NCBI GenBank assembly: GCA_028641055.1
Contig: CM054060.1
Span: forward strand, 244,169,540-244,233,539
Origin: Alopecurus myosuroides
Taxonomy: Eukaryota > Streptophyta > Magnoliopsida > Poales > Poaceae
Length of the DNA stretch: 64,000 bases
Direction of reading: 5' to 3'
Translations under genes and position numbers: made by a program
Shown here: positions 1 to 10,463 of the stretch, piece after piece
How positions within the stretch are numbered: the first letter of the stretch is position 1
Layout of the letters: each line of letters begins with the position of its first letter
Notes under the pieces: generated by a model
Told to the model about the DNA's origin: nothing
What the model saw: only the letters and a program-made list of their open reading frames with translations
The model's database searches: none

Positions 1-1948
1 TTTGTTCAAAACATTTAATAAAATTCATATTTGGAAAGTTTATACTTTTGTGGTTTGAAAACATATTTTATATGTTCAAAAAGAATTTAATTTGACCAAG
101 TTATGAATTTAGCAATTTTAAATGATTTAAACAAGGTTTAAATTATTTACCCAATTTTAATTATTCAAAACAGGAAACAAAGTTTATATTTGGAAAGGTG
201 GTTCAATTTTGCATGGAAAACAAATTTTATATGTGCCATTTGAATTAAATTTGAATTAGTTATGAATTTGACCAAATTTGAAATGAGTTGTTTGAATTTG
301 AATTTTTGAAAACATTTGAAATGTGCAAAACAGTAAACAAATGATTTAAACATGTAGAGAATTAATTTGGTACAGAAAACATATTTTATTTATTTATTTT
401 GGATTTGAAATGCACAAGTTATTTGAATTTTAAATGCAGGGGCTATTCTGTGATTTAAACAGTTACAGATTTGGTCCAGGGGCTTAGCTGCGAAAAAGAA
501 AATTCCAGACAGGCCCCTGGGACTTTTTATACGCGGGCAGAGCGGCCCCTGGGTCACTGGCAGTGGGCCAGTGCCCAGCTGTGCGCCTGCGTGGCCGCGG
601 GTGGGTGCTGGTGTGGCCACCATTGCCACTGGCAGGTGGGCCTGCGCAGCCAGCGTAGCAAAGAGCAAAAATTGGGGGATTTAATCCCGCGGGGCTGGGA
701 ATCGAACCCACGACCTCGTGAGCGTGCGCGCAGTGCGTTGCCACTGGGGTGAGCTGCTGTGTCTTGACAGGTTAGGGCTTGGGGGGGTATGAGGTTCAGC
801 TGCGGCTATTACTGAAACTTTTCAGTTTCAGTTAACTGAACCTGACAGAGGAGATGCGGCGGTCACCGGCGGCGACTGCAACGCTGCTGCTGCTGTGCGC
901 CCGTGTGCGTATGTGATGTGTGGCCGTGCGTGTCCGTGTGCGCAAGTGCCAGGAGGAGAAAGGAGAGGAGGAAGCGAGGGCTCACCGGGGAAGGAAGGAG
1001 GGAGCAGGGCGTGCTCGTGAGGGGACAGTGGACGACGGCGAAGTGGCTGGCGTCGTCGCGGGCGATCCAGGCCCTCTCGGACTCAGCGGCGGTGTCGAGG
1101 AGGAAGACGGCGTCGCGGGGCTACGATTCCCGCGCTTAACCAGGCCAGGAGGTGACCATATCGGCGGCGATCGCCGGAATCGGGTGCGGTGGTGTGCGGT
1201 GGTGCAGAGAGGGAACAGAGGGAGGAGGAGAAGGGAAACGGCAGCGGTGGAGAGAGAAAGGAGGAGGAGGTTTAGGGCAGGGAGGAGGAGCTCGGGCCAG
1301 GTTATAAGGAGGAGGAGGAGGCGCTGCTGTCCGTCCCCTCCTCTGTATGTCGACGTGGGCACGCTCGATGAGCGGCCGTACAGAGGTAGGGGATGAGAGG
1401 GAAAAGGTGGGCTGGGCCTGGGGTGTGGTGGGCTCAGCCCACTGGCCTGCCCTCTCCCCTCTCTGTTTTTATTTTCCTGTTTCTGTCTATTTTTTTTGCA
1501 GAAAAAGAAAAGGGAAGAAATGAGAGAAATAGAAGGGCTCTTGGGGTTTTAAAAATTTGGTGATGATTTTTATAGCTTGTTATTTACAAAAGCCCAGCTG
1601 TGCCAATGTTTGTTTTTCAAAATTTTGAATTTAGGTTGCTGTTTGTAAATTCAAATGAATTTGGTATAATTTGAATTAATGAAACTTAAACAAGTTAATA
1701 GTTTTTAATTTCAAGTCTATTAGAAACAAATGATTGGTTTGATTGCAAGTTTTATTTGAAACATTGTAACAGAACAAGTATGAAACAAATAGATTTGAAT
1801 TTTGGTTTGAAAATCAAATAGAAAAACAATGGAAAACAAGGGAAAACAAATGGAAAACAAATGCAGAGCTTATGATGACATGATGCAAAACATAAAATAA
1901 CAAAAAGCAAACATTCTAATGGTTGTTTTTCATACTTGGGATGTTACA
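1..1948 (-). mobile_element. Partial long LTR of a Ty3/gypsy-type element (runs off the left edge)
   Basis: Read on the minus strand, the block begins TGTAACATCCC at 1948, the canonical 5' edge of a cereal gypsy LTR (its plus-strand end reads GGGATGTTACA). The interior alternates AT-rich stretches (1-470, 1500-1940) with a GC-rich core (480-1450) that holds many overlapping short ORFs in all frames but no recognisable protein. No polypurine tract lies next to position 1948, so this looks like the outer edge of the element. The other LTR end and internal region are outside the window. The family is not identified. Confidence 0.5.
693..760 (-). other. tRNA-like segment with Pol III A-box and B-box similarity inside the LTR
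   Basis: On the minus strand, 698-708 reads GGTTCGATTCC, a perfect B-box/T-loop, within a near-complete T-arm (GTGGG, loop, CCCAG). About 35 bases upstream, 741-756 reads CAGCTCACCCCAGTGG, which resembles an A-box/D-arm. The acceptor stem does not fold convincingly, so this is more likely a tRNA-derived head (as in SINEs) or a fossil tRNA captured by the LTR than a working tRNA gene. Confidence 0.4.
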
Positions 1949-4900
1949 GTTAAGCACATGGTGAGGAGTGTGGGCTCACCCGGAGTGCGTGGAGACACTC
2001 GATGCAGCACGGAGAGGTCAATATCGACGGCGGTGTCTAAAATCATCCGGCGGCCAGAGTTGAAGAAGGAGGTCTTATTCCGGCGATACAAGGTCTCCCG
2101 TCTTGCGTGGCTCGGTGTAGAGACCGAGTAGAGGATGGCGGAGCTACTGGTGGCTCCGGTTCTTCGCGGGGTGACCGGAGATGGCGGCAACGGACGGCGG
2201 CCGAGAGTTAGGGTTAGGGTTTCGGTGTGTGTTTCGGAAGCAAAGAGACAGAGAGCGAGCGAGTGAGGGAGGGCGAGAGCAAGTTGGAGGCTTCTCCTCC
2301 TCTTATCCGTGCGGAAGTGCGGCAAGCAGGACGTGGCCGGACGAGTCGACGGCGGCGGCACGCCTCTGCCTTCTGTCACGAGGTAGAAGAGAGAGGAAAA
2401 GAAATGTGAAATTTCGATAACCCCCTGTAGTTTCTACTTTTTACAACTAGGTCCTTATATCCTTAAAACTGAGAAGAAACATATGTTTTCAAGGCCTTTT
2501 GTGAAGATAAAAAATATTAAAAATCATATTTGAATTCCTTATCAAATTTCTCATCTCACCATGTTTTGTTTTGGTGAATTTTAAGAATATTTGTATTTTT
2601 TATTTAGGGTGCTAGATTAAGTGATTTTTTTATTTCTCTCCATTTAATTTATCAAATGGCTTTAAAAATTATTTTTAGGCATGAATATCATATTTACACA
2701 ACACACATATGGTTCACCAAGTGGTGTGTTCTAATTGACCATTTTATATACAAATTCTTTTAGAAAAATAATTTGGTAACATTACTTGGTATTGTTTCTG
2801 TGTATTGAAATGAAAATCACTTAACAGAGAACTGTATTCCATGACATACCACATTCTTTTTATTTCGTAATGAACTTGTGTTCTCTTATGAGGCTTTGTT
2901 ATTTTCATAGTTGTAACTCTTATCCATTTTTGGTTGACATCTTTCTTAGGTGTGTGTAAGAAAGGTTGCTGTTTTTAGTATTTGATTAAATGAAAAACTT
3001 GAGTGGCTTTGAAATCTTATTAATTTGTTTTCCACTCGGTTCCAAGTATGAATATTATCCCATGCTTGTTTTAGAACATGTAATCATTTACGTGTGGGTG
3101 TATGGATGAATTCTTGTTGTTTTCCATTTGTATTATAGAGGAGAAAGATCTGGAAAATAAGGGAATTAATTTGTTTTCCCCTACCTCAGCATATCCCAAA
3201 ACATATGGATGAAAGGGCTTGTTATTATTTTCTCTCTTGACAATTGTTTCCATTAAAGTGATTTTTATTTGTTCCTCATCTATAATGAGCCTTGTCAAGG
3301 CATTGGGTTATAGTTTCTCTTAATATTTCACTAGAGAATTTCTTATGCTAGGCTTCTTTGCTAAACTAGTGTTTCTCCATGTTGACTTCTGTTGCTTGAT
3401 GTTCTTGTCACTGGTTGTCACTAATCTTCTGTTATCACCCTTGTCCATTGCAGGTAGGTTCATCTCTTGGTTTCCAACCTCAACTATCTCGCCCTTGTGG
3501 TGAAAACAACCAGTTGTTCCAAGCAAAGATTTTACTTAGAATATTATAAAAGAATGTAGGTTTATTTTATGACATCAAGTTGCCATATGCATATAAGTAG
3601 AATTTTTTAACATGTGGATCAGACTTGCCTCCAAATTACTAATCATATACACTAGGCCGAGATGTACTAGGTTATTAAACCTTTTGTTTGTTTGTGGATG
3701 ACACTCAGTTGTTTGAGTATACAAAAGTGATATGTTAACAAGGTCTAGAAACTTGTTACCAAACTACTTCTATATAACACTAACATTGGAGTATCACACT
3801 GTTTCAGAGGGTTAATAAGATCAGATCAATATATAAGAGTTTCCAAGTACTCTTATGATGGATTGGAATAACACTTCTAGAACACTCTAAATAATCTTCT
3901 TGAAGATCTTCATGTGGTAGTTCCTCCTTTCTTGTGGTTTCTTCTCTTGCAAAATAACTTAGAGAAGATTGGAAGATAACAAGATAAAATATCAAGATCT
4001 AGATTAAAAGTTAGTTCATGCTTTTATTATCCTTACATATACTTCTTATTTTATTTCCCAAAAGATAGATACTTATTTCATACATGATTGGTTTTACTTA
4101 GATATCAATTCAATTTCTCTAACAGAGATTATAACTTGTTGTTATCCATGGGTTGTATCCAGAGATACTTTAGTTGTTGAATATGGATGTGGATAGAAAT
4201 GTGGAGTGTTTGTGAAATGGGAACATAAGATAATAAGTTAATCAAATGGTTCATTGGTGTGTTGAGCTTTCATATGCTCACTTGTTTGAGATGATAGAAC
4301 AACGAGCATGTGAAAGTATTGGGTTTAATGACTTATGTCATAGTTGTTAGTTGTTTTCTCTGGTGTCATGATTTTACTTTATATTCTTCTCTTTATTAAC
4401 TTTGTCATTCATAATTAAGATATAGAGGTTTGGGAATATCATATGTATTGATCAAGGTTTAACAGTAGTTTAAGAAGATTTATTTCTTCTTTAAGATACT
4501 TCGTTTATGGTTGATGAGATATGTACATATTCGATAAATATGTTAATACAATTATTATGTCATTTCCCACTTGTGGGTTTTAGTTAACACTAGGTGGTAT
4601 CTGTTGTGTTCAATTGAAACTTTGTTATTTACTTATAAAGGTGTAGTGTGGATGGTTAATGACTTAAAGATTTCATGATTAGAGGATGTATTATCTCTAC
4701 TGTTGTGATGGTTCACTGGTTCATTACTTTCTTGTGGAAGTGTGATCATCAGTTATGAGATTTGGATACTCACCCCTATTTGAGTTGTAGATACCTAGGG
4801 AATTATCCTAGGTCAATTATAGACTTGAGGTTAAGGTTGTTGTAATTTAGTGTTGGTCATAACCAACTATGGTTTGCCTTATCAGATGATTTGGTTTGTA

Positions 4901-5102
4901 GAGATACTATGTTATAAAGATCACTCCAAATGTACTCCTGACCACATGATCTAAACCTATTTCATCATGTCAGGTGAAACATTGGTCACTTTGGTTTGTT
5001 TAAACTTTCGCGCCAAAATTTCCCGTACTTTTAGATGCATGCTTGGCAAATGCACGTATTAAATTTAGATCCTTATAACCTCCCAAACACTGGGATGTTA
5101 CA
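1949..5102 (-). mobile_element. Long LTR-like block, minus strand, interrupting the gypsy gag-protease ORF
   Basis: On the minus strand this block starts TGTAACATCCC at 5102, the same kind of edge seen at 1948, and it cuts the gag-protease reading frame to its right at exactly that point. 2420-5000 is AT-rich, non-coding and shows no recognisable protein. 1949-2410 is GC-rich and resembles the transcribed end of a cereal LTR. The simplest reading is an old long LTR into which the 1-1948 element inserted. No second copy is available to confirm LTR status or length. Confidence 0.38.
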
Positions 5103-6055
5103 CATACCCTGATTTCTTCTTTGTCATTGAGCCATTGAATATAATATGGGTGTGGGTGTGGAATATATCTCAATCTTTGCTTTGAACATAACTCCTTACT
5201 TGCTAGATTTCTGCAACTCCCTCCATCAATGATCACCTTGCAAGCCATTTGAGGACCAACAATTGCCTTGGTTTGAAATAGATTGCATCTTTGGCTCTCA
5301 TCACTAGGAACAATACTAAAAGCTTGTGTGCAAACAATAGTTGGACAATTTGTAGCATAAGCATCAACATGGCCATCTTCATCATATGTATCGTCTTCAT
5401 TAGGATCAACATCATCTCCAGTCTCATACTCATCATCAGCATTACTAATCACGATTTTCTTGTTTGGGAAATCCCTCTTAAAGTGCCCTTTTCCTCCACA
5501 TGTATGGCATGTCATGTCTCTATTTCGTGTGGGAGGTGTAGAAATTCTAGAACCCGAAGCTGGTGTTGTTGTTTTCCTTGCACATGAGGTGCTTGTCTCG
5601 GGTTTATGACTTGTACTCCCACGGGTTGCAGCAATTGGAGGTGTGGGTGGTGTGAAAACAGATTTTTGAGATGAAAAACTCCTCCTAGCACTCACTTGTA
5701 CCTCCTCATTTAGCCTCTTCTCAACTTCCCTTGCTTGATGCAACAATTCGCTCATATTGGTATATTGAACATGCCTCACAATGCTCTTAATTTTGAATTG
5801 CAACCCTGACAAGAATCTTTGCATAGTTTGCTCTGGTTCTTCTCTAACCCGAGCCCTTTGAAGGATCAATTCCATCTCCTTGTAATAAGTATCCACAGAT
5901 TTATTACCTTGCTTCAGTTGTTGTAGCTTGTCATAGAGAGTTCTAATATAATTCCTTGGAACAAATCTTTCTCTTAGCAATTGTTTCATCTCTCTCCATG
6001 TAGTAACTTCTGGTTGTTCTTGTTCTTCCCTCATATTGTAATGCCATCCCACCAC
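5103..6055 (-). pseudogene. Ty3/gypsy gag C-terminal half plus start of aspartic protease, broken
   Basis: The frame encodes the end of a retrotransposon gag domain (WREMKQLLRERFVP, then a KQGNKSVDTYYKEME stretch), a basic linker, and a single CCHC zinc knuckle (CHTCGGKGHFKRD). An acidic linker follows, then the beginning of a pepsin-like retroviral protease around CKVIIDGGSCRNLAS. The knuckle has lost its last ligand: the residue after RD is Phe instead of Cys. The frame is cut at 5102 by an LTR edge shortly after the protease motif, so the rest of protease, RT, RNase H and integrase are absent here. It continues 6031-6663 but in another frame. It is a dead relic of a cereal gypsy family. 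Confidence 0.85.
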
Positions 6056-6663
6056 AAGAGAGCATAGCCATCAAAACCAGAAGATGCAAGCTTGACCTTC
6101 ATCTCCTCGGGATATTCATGTAGTCTCCACAATTTCTCAATTTTCAGCTCCCACATCAAGTATTCTTCCACATCCTCAGAATCACAAGCAAGACTAGGGA
6201 TAGACAATTTTGGTTTTCCCAAGCCATCATCCTCTCTATTGTTTTCCAAAGGAACTCTTCTTGCATAACCTCCACGGTCTCCATTGACATTGCCTCTCAC
6301 ATCATCAATAGGAGCAATAGTTTGAGGTCTTTGTTGTATTTGTTCCACTAGAGCTGATAAATTTGTCATTTGTTGTGTCAAAGTTCTCAAAGTCTCTTGA
6401 ATAGCATCAACAGATTCTTGTGTTGCAGCAGCCTCTATCTTCAAATCAAGAGTAGTTATTTCTTGCCTCAATGTATCATCATTCTTGTCTATTTCAGTAG
6501 CAATTCTCTTGTACATAGTATCTCTTAGTGCTTCATATTCATTCCATTGCACCAAGTCCTCGGGTTTCTTCTTTTCCTGCACATCAACATCACTAGGAGA
6601 ACTCATGATTAATTTGTTAGTAACAAAAATAATCAATGGGTTGTGGTGCCTCTCACAACTCAC
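6031..6663 (-). pseudogene. Ty3/gypsy gag N-terminal part (frameshifted from the rest)
   Basis: The predicted protein has an N-terminal region with a heptad-like coiled-coil stretch (IDKNDDTLRQEITTLDLKIE and following) and then the start of the capsid-like gag fold (EEYLMWELKIEKLW, ALLWWDGI). It runs into a stop near 6031 while the adjacent frame continues the same protein from about 6055, so a small indel near 6040 separates the two halves. The likely natural start is the internal Met at the MSSPSDVD segment. It sits downstream of a leader and a tRNA-Met-type primer binding site (8017-8030), the order expected for a minus-strand gypsy element. Confidence 0.8.
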
Positions 6664-8016
6664 TCAAAACCAAGCAAAGATGGCTTCACTTACTGTTCCA
6701 AAGTGAATAGGATTGACTTACCAACAAGGAGCAATGAATAACGTGCTAAGTGTCAGAAGAGAATAACCGAGCTATCAAGTATCACAATGCAAACAGGGTA
6801 TTTGGTGGGGCTTGGTTGGGAATCCTAACAACACCAAAATAACAACTCCAATGCACTGTCTAATGTGATGAAAAACACTAATGGAACACACTCACACTTG
6901 GAGACAAATGTGGCTTAGCAATTATATGGAAGAGATATTGCAAGCACTAGAAATACACTAGCAAATACTCTATGAAAAAGAGGCACAAGATTGCTCAATT
7001 GTCCACAAAAATATAGAATATGATAGGCTTCCACTAGTGATAGTATGTCTCGGCCTCTTTTTCATTTTTCTTTCTTTCTATTTTTTTATACTTTTTCTCT
7101 TTTTTTTTTGCAATCGCCTTTGAATCAACTAGGAGAAACAATTAATGGAAAACAAAAAAGTGGACAGACTTGATCAAATTGAGCAGCCTGTAGAGCAATT
7201 AAACATCTAGTCTTTGGGTTTTGGTACCTAATATTTGATGTAGAAAGGTGGTATCTATGGCTTATCAAAGATCAGAACAGAACCCTAGAGATAAACAGGA
7301 GAAAAACAAAAGAAAACCAAGAAAAACGGACAAGTTTAGCTCACGGCAGAGAAACAGGCAGATTTGTGCCGTATGGCAACGAAAACGAGCAAAAAGCTCT
7401 GCCCGGCAGAGTTCTCACAGCAGTGCGTGTGTGTTGCGGTGTGTGCTGCAGGTGGGCGCGCGACGAGGATTTTATGGGCGTGCAACGAATCCGATCGGGG
7501 CTACTTGAGACGCGCGCACGGCAGCAGCGGCAGAGAAACGCGCCGAAAACGACCCACGACAGGAGTTCGAAAGCGGCTAGGAGAGGCTGCGCGGTAATGA
7601 TTTGGGCAGTTCTGTGCCGTGGTAGGAAACGGATTTGAATCTGATTTGAGCTAGGAACCCGAGGGTTTTTGTGATGGAAATAATTCGCACAGCAAGCAAC
7701 AACTCGAGAAAAAAATCAACTCGCCAAGGCAAGCTGTAGGTCTTGATTCCCGAGAGGTAGAGCACACGGCAGCAACTATTTTTTGTGGAGATTTTCGATA
7801 TAGAAAATAAGAACTAGATGAACCCTAACCCTAATAGATGAAAACTAAAAATAGAAAAACAGGAACACAAATCAACAAAAAACAACAATTAGAATAGCAA
7901 TCTGGTGTTGATCTAGGCTCTCGCAAATTCTAAACCTAATATTTTTGTATGGCCTTTTCTGGATAGAAAATAAAAACAACTAGACTATGGATAAATTTGC
8001 TCACCGAGTAAACCTG
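6664..8016 (-). other. Untranslated leader of the minus-strand gypsy element
   Basis: This stretch lies between the PBS and the gag start. It contains T-rich tracts (7060-7110), a GC-rich patch (7360-7600) and an AT-rich patch (7790-7980). ORFs here are short and unrelated to known proteins. Long leaders of this size are usual in cereal gypsy elements. Confidence 0.5.
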
Positions 8017-8030
8017 AGAATCTAATACCA
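8017..8030 (-). promoter_or_regulatory. Primer binding site, initiator tRNA-Met type
   Basis: The minus strand reads TGGTATTAGATTC directly after the LTR edge. The usual tRNA-Met PBS is TGGTATCAGAGCC, so the match is good but degenerate. Confidence 0.6.
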
Positions 8031-8033
8031 ATA

Positions 8034-8573
8034 TGATATGGGGTGGCCCAATCTTCTCAATGAGCTTCTCTCTCTTTTTGTGGATTTTCTGGATTTTGTG
8101 ATAACTAGTGCTACACTAAGACCTCTCACTTGGATGACCCCTATTGCCAGATGCAACAACAATCAAGCCCTTTGGATATTCTCAACTACACACTCTTGCA
8201 CAAGTAATCAAAGATCACAAGTGGTCCTGTATCCCCTATTCCTAATGGAATAACAAGAAATCACGCAACTTTGCAATGGTAAACTTCAAGATGAATGCTT
8301 AGCAGCGATACAATCTAGAGGCTAGGGTTTTCTTTGGTTTAAACTGGATCTAATCTCCACAACTCGCAGGAGGGGAGTATATAAGGGGGAGGGCTGCGGC
8401 CACAAGGGTCTCCTTGCGCAAGCACCTATCCCTCTTGGACTAGGACTCCTATTTGGACTCTAAGAGAGGATACAAATTGACCCACTTTAGGGGGTGCGGC
8501 CAAATATGGTATACAAACCATACCTACTCATAGTAGGATTTCTATATGGCGCATTGATATTAAATGGGGCACC
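8034..8573 (-). mobile_element. Ty3/gypsy LTR (540 bp) with internal sequence on both sides
   Basis: On the minus strand it begins TGCCCCATTT at 8573 and ends CCCATATCA at 8034. It contains a TATA-like element (plus-strand TATATAAG at 8378-8385) in the correct orientation for minus-strand transcription. On the left is a PBS and gag, so it acts as a 5' LTR. On the right is a polypurine tract and the C-terminus of pol, so it also acts as a 3' LTR. Such PPT-LTR-PBS organisation arises by unequal recombination between elements or by tandem insertion. Confidence 0.72.
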
Positions 8574-8590
8574 CTCCTCTTGTTTTCCTT
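8574..8590 (-). other. Polypurine tract preceding the LTR
   Basis: The minus strand reads AAAACAAGAGGAGGG immediately before the TGCCCC start of the LTR, the standard plus-strand primer position. Confidence 0.6.
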
Positions 8591-8669
8591 ATACCTAAGT
8601 GTGGAATAACAAGCTAGTAATTGTTTTCCACACTTGCATGATTGTTTTCACTATCTTGTACATTTGTTT

Positions 8670-9005
8670 TCACCGTGGTAGTCTTGTTTTCACCATCTTG
8701 TATGTTTTTTTCACCATGTTACATTTGTTTTCACCACTTGTAATCTTGTTTTCCAGCATCTCCATTTTGTTTTCCAGCTCCTCTTGGTTGTTTTCCACCA
8801 TCATGTTTGTGTTATCAATAAACCTGATCATACATAAATGCATAGACTTAGGCAGTATAAAATTCTCACTATCACAAACATCATAATCTATAAGGAGTGA
8901 ATTCACCTGTTGTTCTAGTAGCTTGGTCCTTAACCTTGTCATAGGTCCAAGTCTCACTTCATCTTGTTTAAGTGGCAATGTACTAGGGATGTCCTCATCA
9001 GAGAC
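8670..9005 (-). pseudogene. C-terminal end of a gypsy polyprotein, fragment
   Basis: Translation gives GPMTRLRTKLLEQQVNSLL and then a region ending in repeated ENK/ENN motifs before a stop. The GPMTR...KLLEQQVN signature is characteristic of the extreme C-terminal tail of cereal gypsy pol proteins, downstream of integrase. The 5' side is cut at the target-site duplication of the solo LTR at 9006; beyond that LTR lies an unrelated copia sequence, so the remainder of this pol is missing. Confidence 0.65.
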
Positions 9006-10463
9006 TGATGACCCACAAGTAGAGTGGGTGTATCGTAGTACTTTCGATAAATAAGAGTGTTGAACCCAACAAGGAGCAGAAGGTGTTGACAAGCAGATTG
9101 GATGGAGGATTTACTATAAGCACTAGCAAACAGGTTTTTGGTGGTTTTTGATATAGCAGATAAATAAAGTGCGAGTAAATAAAAGACAACAAATATAATT
9201 GCAGCGAGTGGCTCAATCCTTTTTAGAGCAAAGGACAAGTCGGTTGTTCCACTAATGATTACCAAACATTTTTGAGGACACATGGGAACTTCGTCAAGCG
9301 CTTTCGTTTCATACAGTTGATTAATATTTATTATTTTCATAGGTGGTGTGTGAGTGAACCTATGTTAATACACCGCCCAACTAGTACTAATACATACTTG
9401 TGATTATACCCCTTGCAAGCATCCCTGGGATCCTACACTCCCTCGTGCATCGGTTTTCTAACGGGGAGGTTAGGTTTCTGTCACTCCGGCAACCCCACAA
9501 TTAGTAGCAAAATACACAATGCATCCCTCTAGGCCCATAAAGGTGAAGTGGCATGTAGTCAACGTTCACATGACACCACTAGAAGAATAACACCACAACT
9601 TAAATATCAAACCATTAGATATTACTTCAACATAATTCCACTACTGACATCTTGAATTCTCCCATGTCCTCAAGAACTAAATGAACTACTCACAAGACAT
9701 CATATGGATCATAATCAGAGGTGATATAATAATTAATAAAAATCTGGTCATAAAGTGCAAACACCGGTAAATCTCATAAGCATCAACTACAAGCAATTAA
9801 TCCACACCGGGAGAGAGATCTAGTGAAGAACAACGATATAGAAACCTAATTGTTACAGCGGGACGGAGGTGGATAGTGAGGATGATGGTGCTGGTGGTGA
9901 GGACGATGACGATGATGATCTTGATGATGCCCGGAGCGATGACGGTAATGATGGCGATGATTTCCCCTCTCCGTTGAGGAATTTCCCCGACAAATTTCTC
10001 CCTGTCGGAGATCTTTTCTCTCTCTGTTGTTTTCCGCCCCGAGGAGGCGGAGGAATATTTTCTCGATGGTTATGTATGTCTTGGGTTCCATGGGGGTCAC
10101 GTGCGCGAAAGGAGGCGGCCATAGGTGGGACAGGGTGGCCACACCACCCCCAGGCGCAGCGAAGGGGGGCGTCGCCTAGTGGTGTGGGCCCCTGGTGGCC
10201 CCCTCAAGCTCTCCTCGTGGCTGGCTCCCTCTTCTAGACTCCTAAGGCTCCTCCGATGCCTCCCTTCTTCTTCTGATCTTCTGAAATAGGGTATCTTGAT
10301 GGTGCTTTTTCCATCAGATTTCTGGTCCCGATAATTATTCTCCAATAATGATTAAACATGCAAAATAAGATAAAATAACATAAGTGATGCATCATAACAT
10401 GAAACATATCGATGAATAACAGAAAAGTAAGATATAAAATAGTGATGCAAAATGGACGTATCA
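9006..10463 (-). mobile_element. Solo LTR, TGATACGTCC family, 1458 bp, TSD GAGAC
   Basis: It starts TGATGACCCAC on the plus strand and ends GACGTATCA, i.e. TGATACGTCC to GGGTCATCA on the minus strand. Perfect 5-bp target duplications GAGAC flank it at 9001-9005 and 10464-10468. There is no internal domain, PBS or PPT. The same LTR family occurs at 28606-30834 in the opposite orientation; both share the segment that reads GGGCGGTGTATTA on the LTR sense strand. ORFs within (9869-10237, 9846-10142 and others) are low-complexity GAT/GAC or proline-rich shadows, not genes. Confidence 0.9.

Noticed and set aside
693..760. Functional tRNA gene
   Set aside because: The B-box is perfect but the acceptor and anticodon stems do not form, so it is listed only as tRNA-like.
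920..1396. Arg-rich ORF of 158 codons near the window start
   Set aside because: GC-rich core of an LTR, with ORFs open in several frames and no family features.
9846..10237. Acidic, His-rich and Arg-rich ORFs in GAT/GAC repeats
   Set aside because: They lie inside a solo LTR with perfect target duplications; similar tracts recur in the related LTR at 29000-29190.
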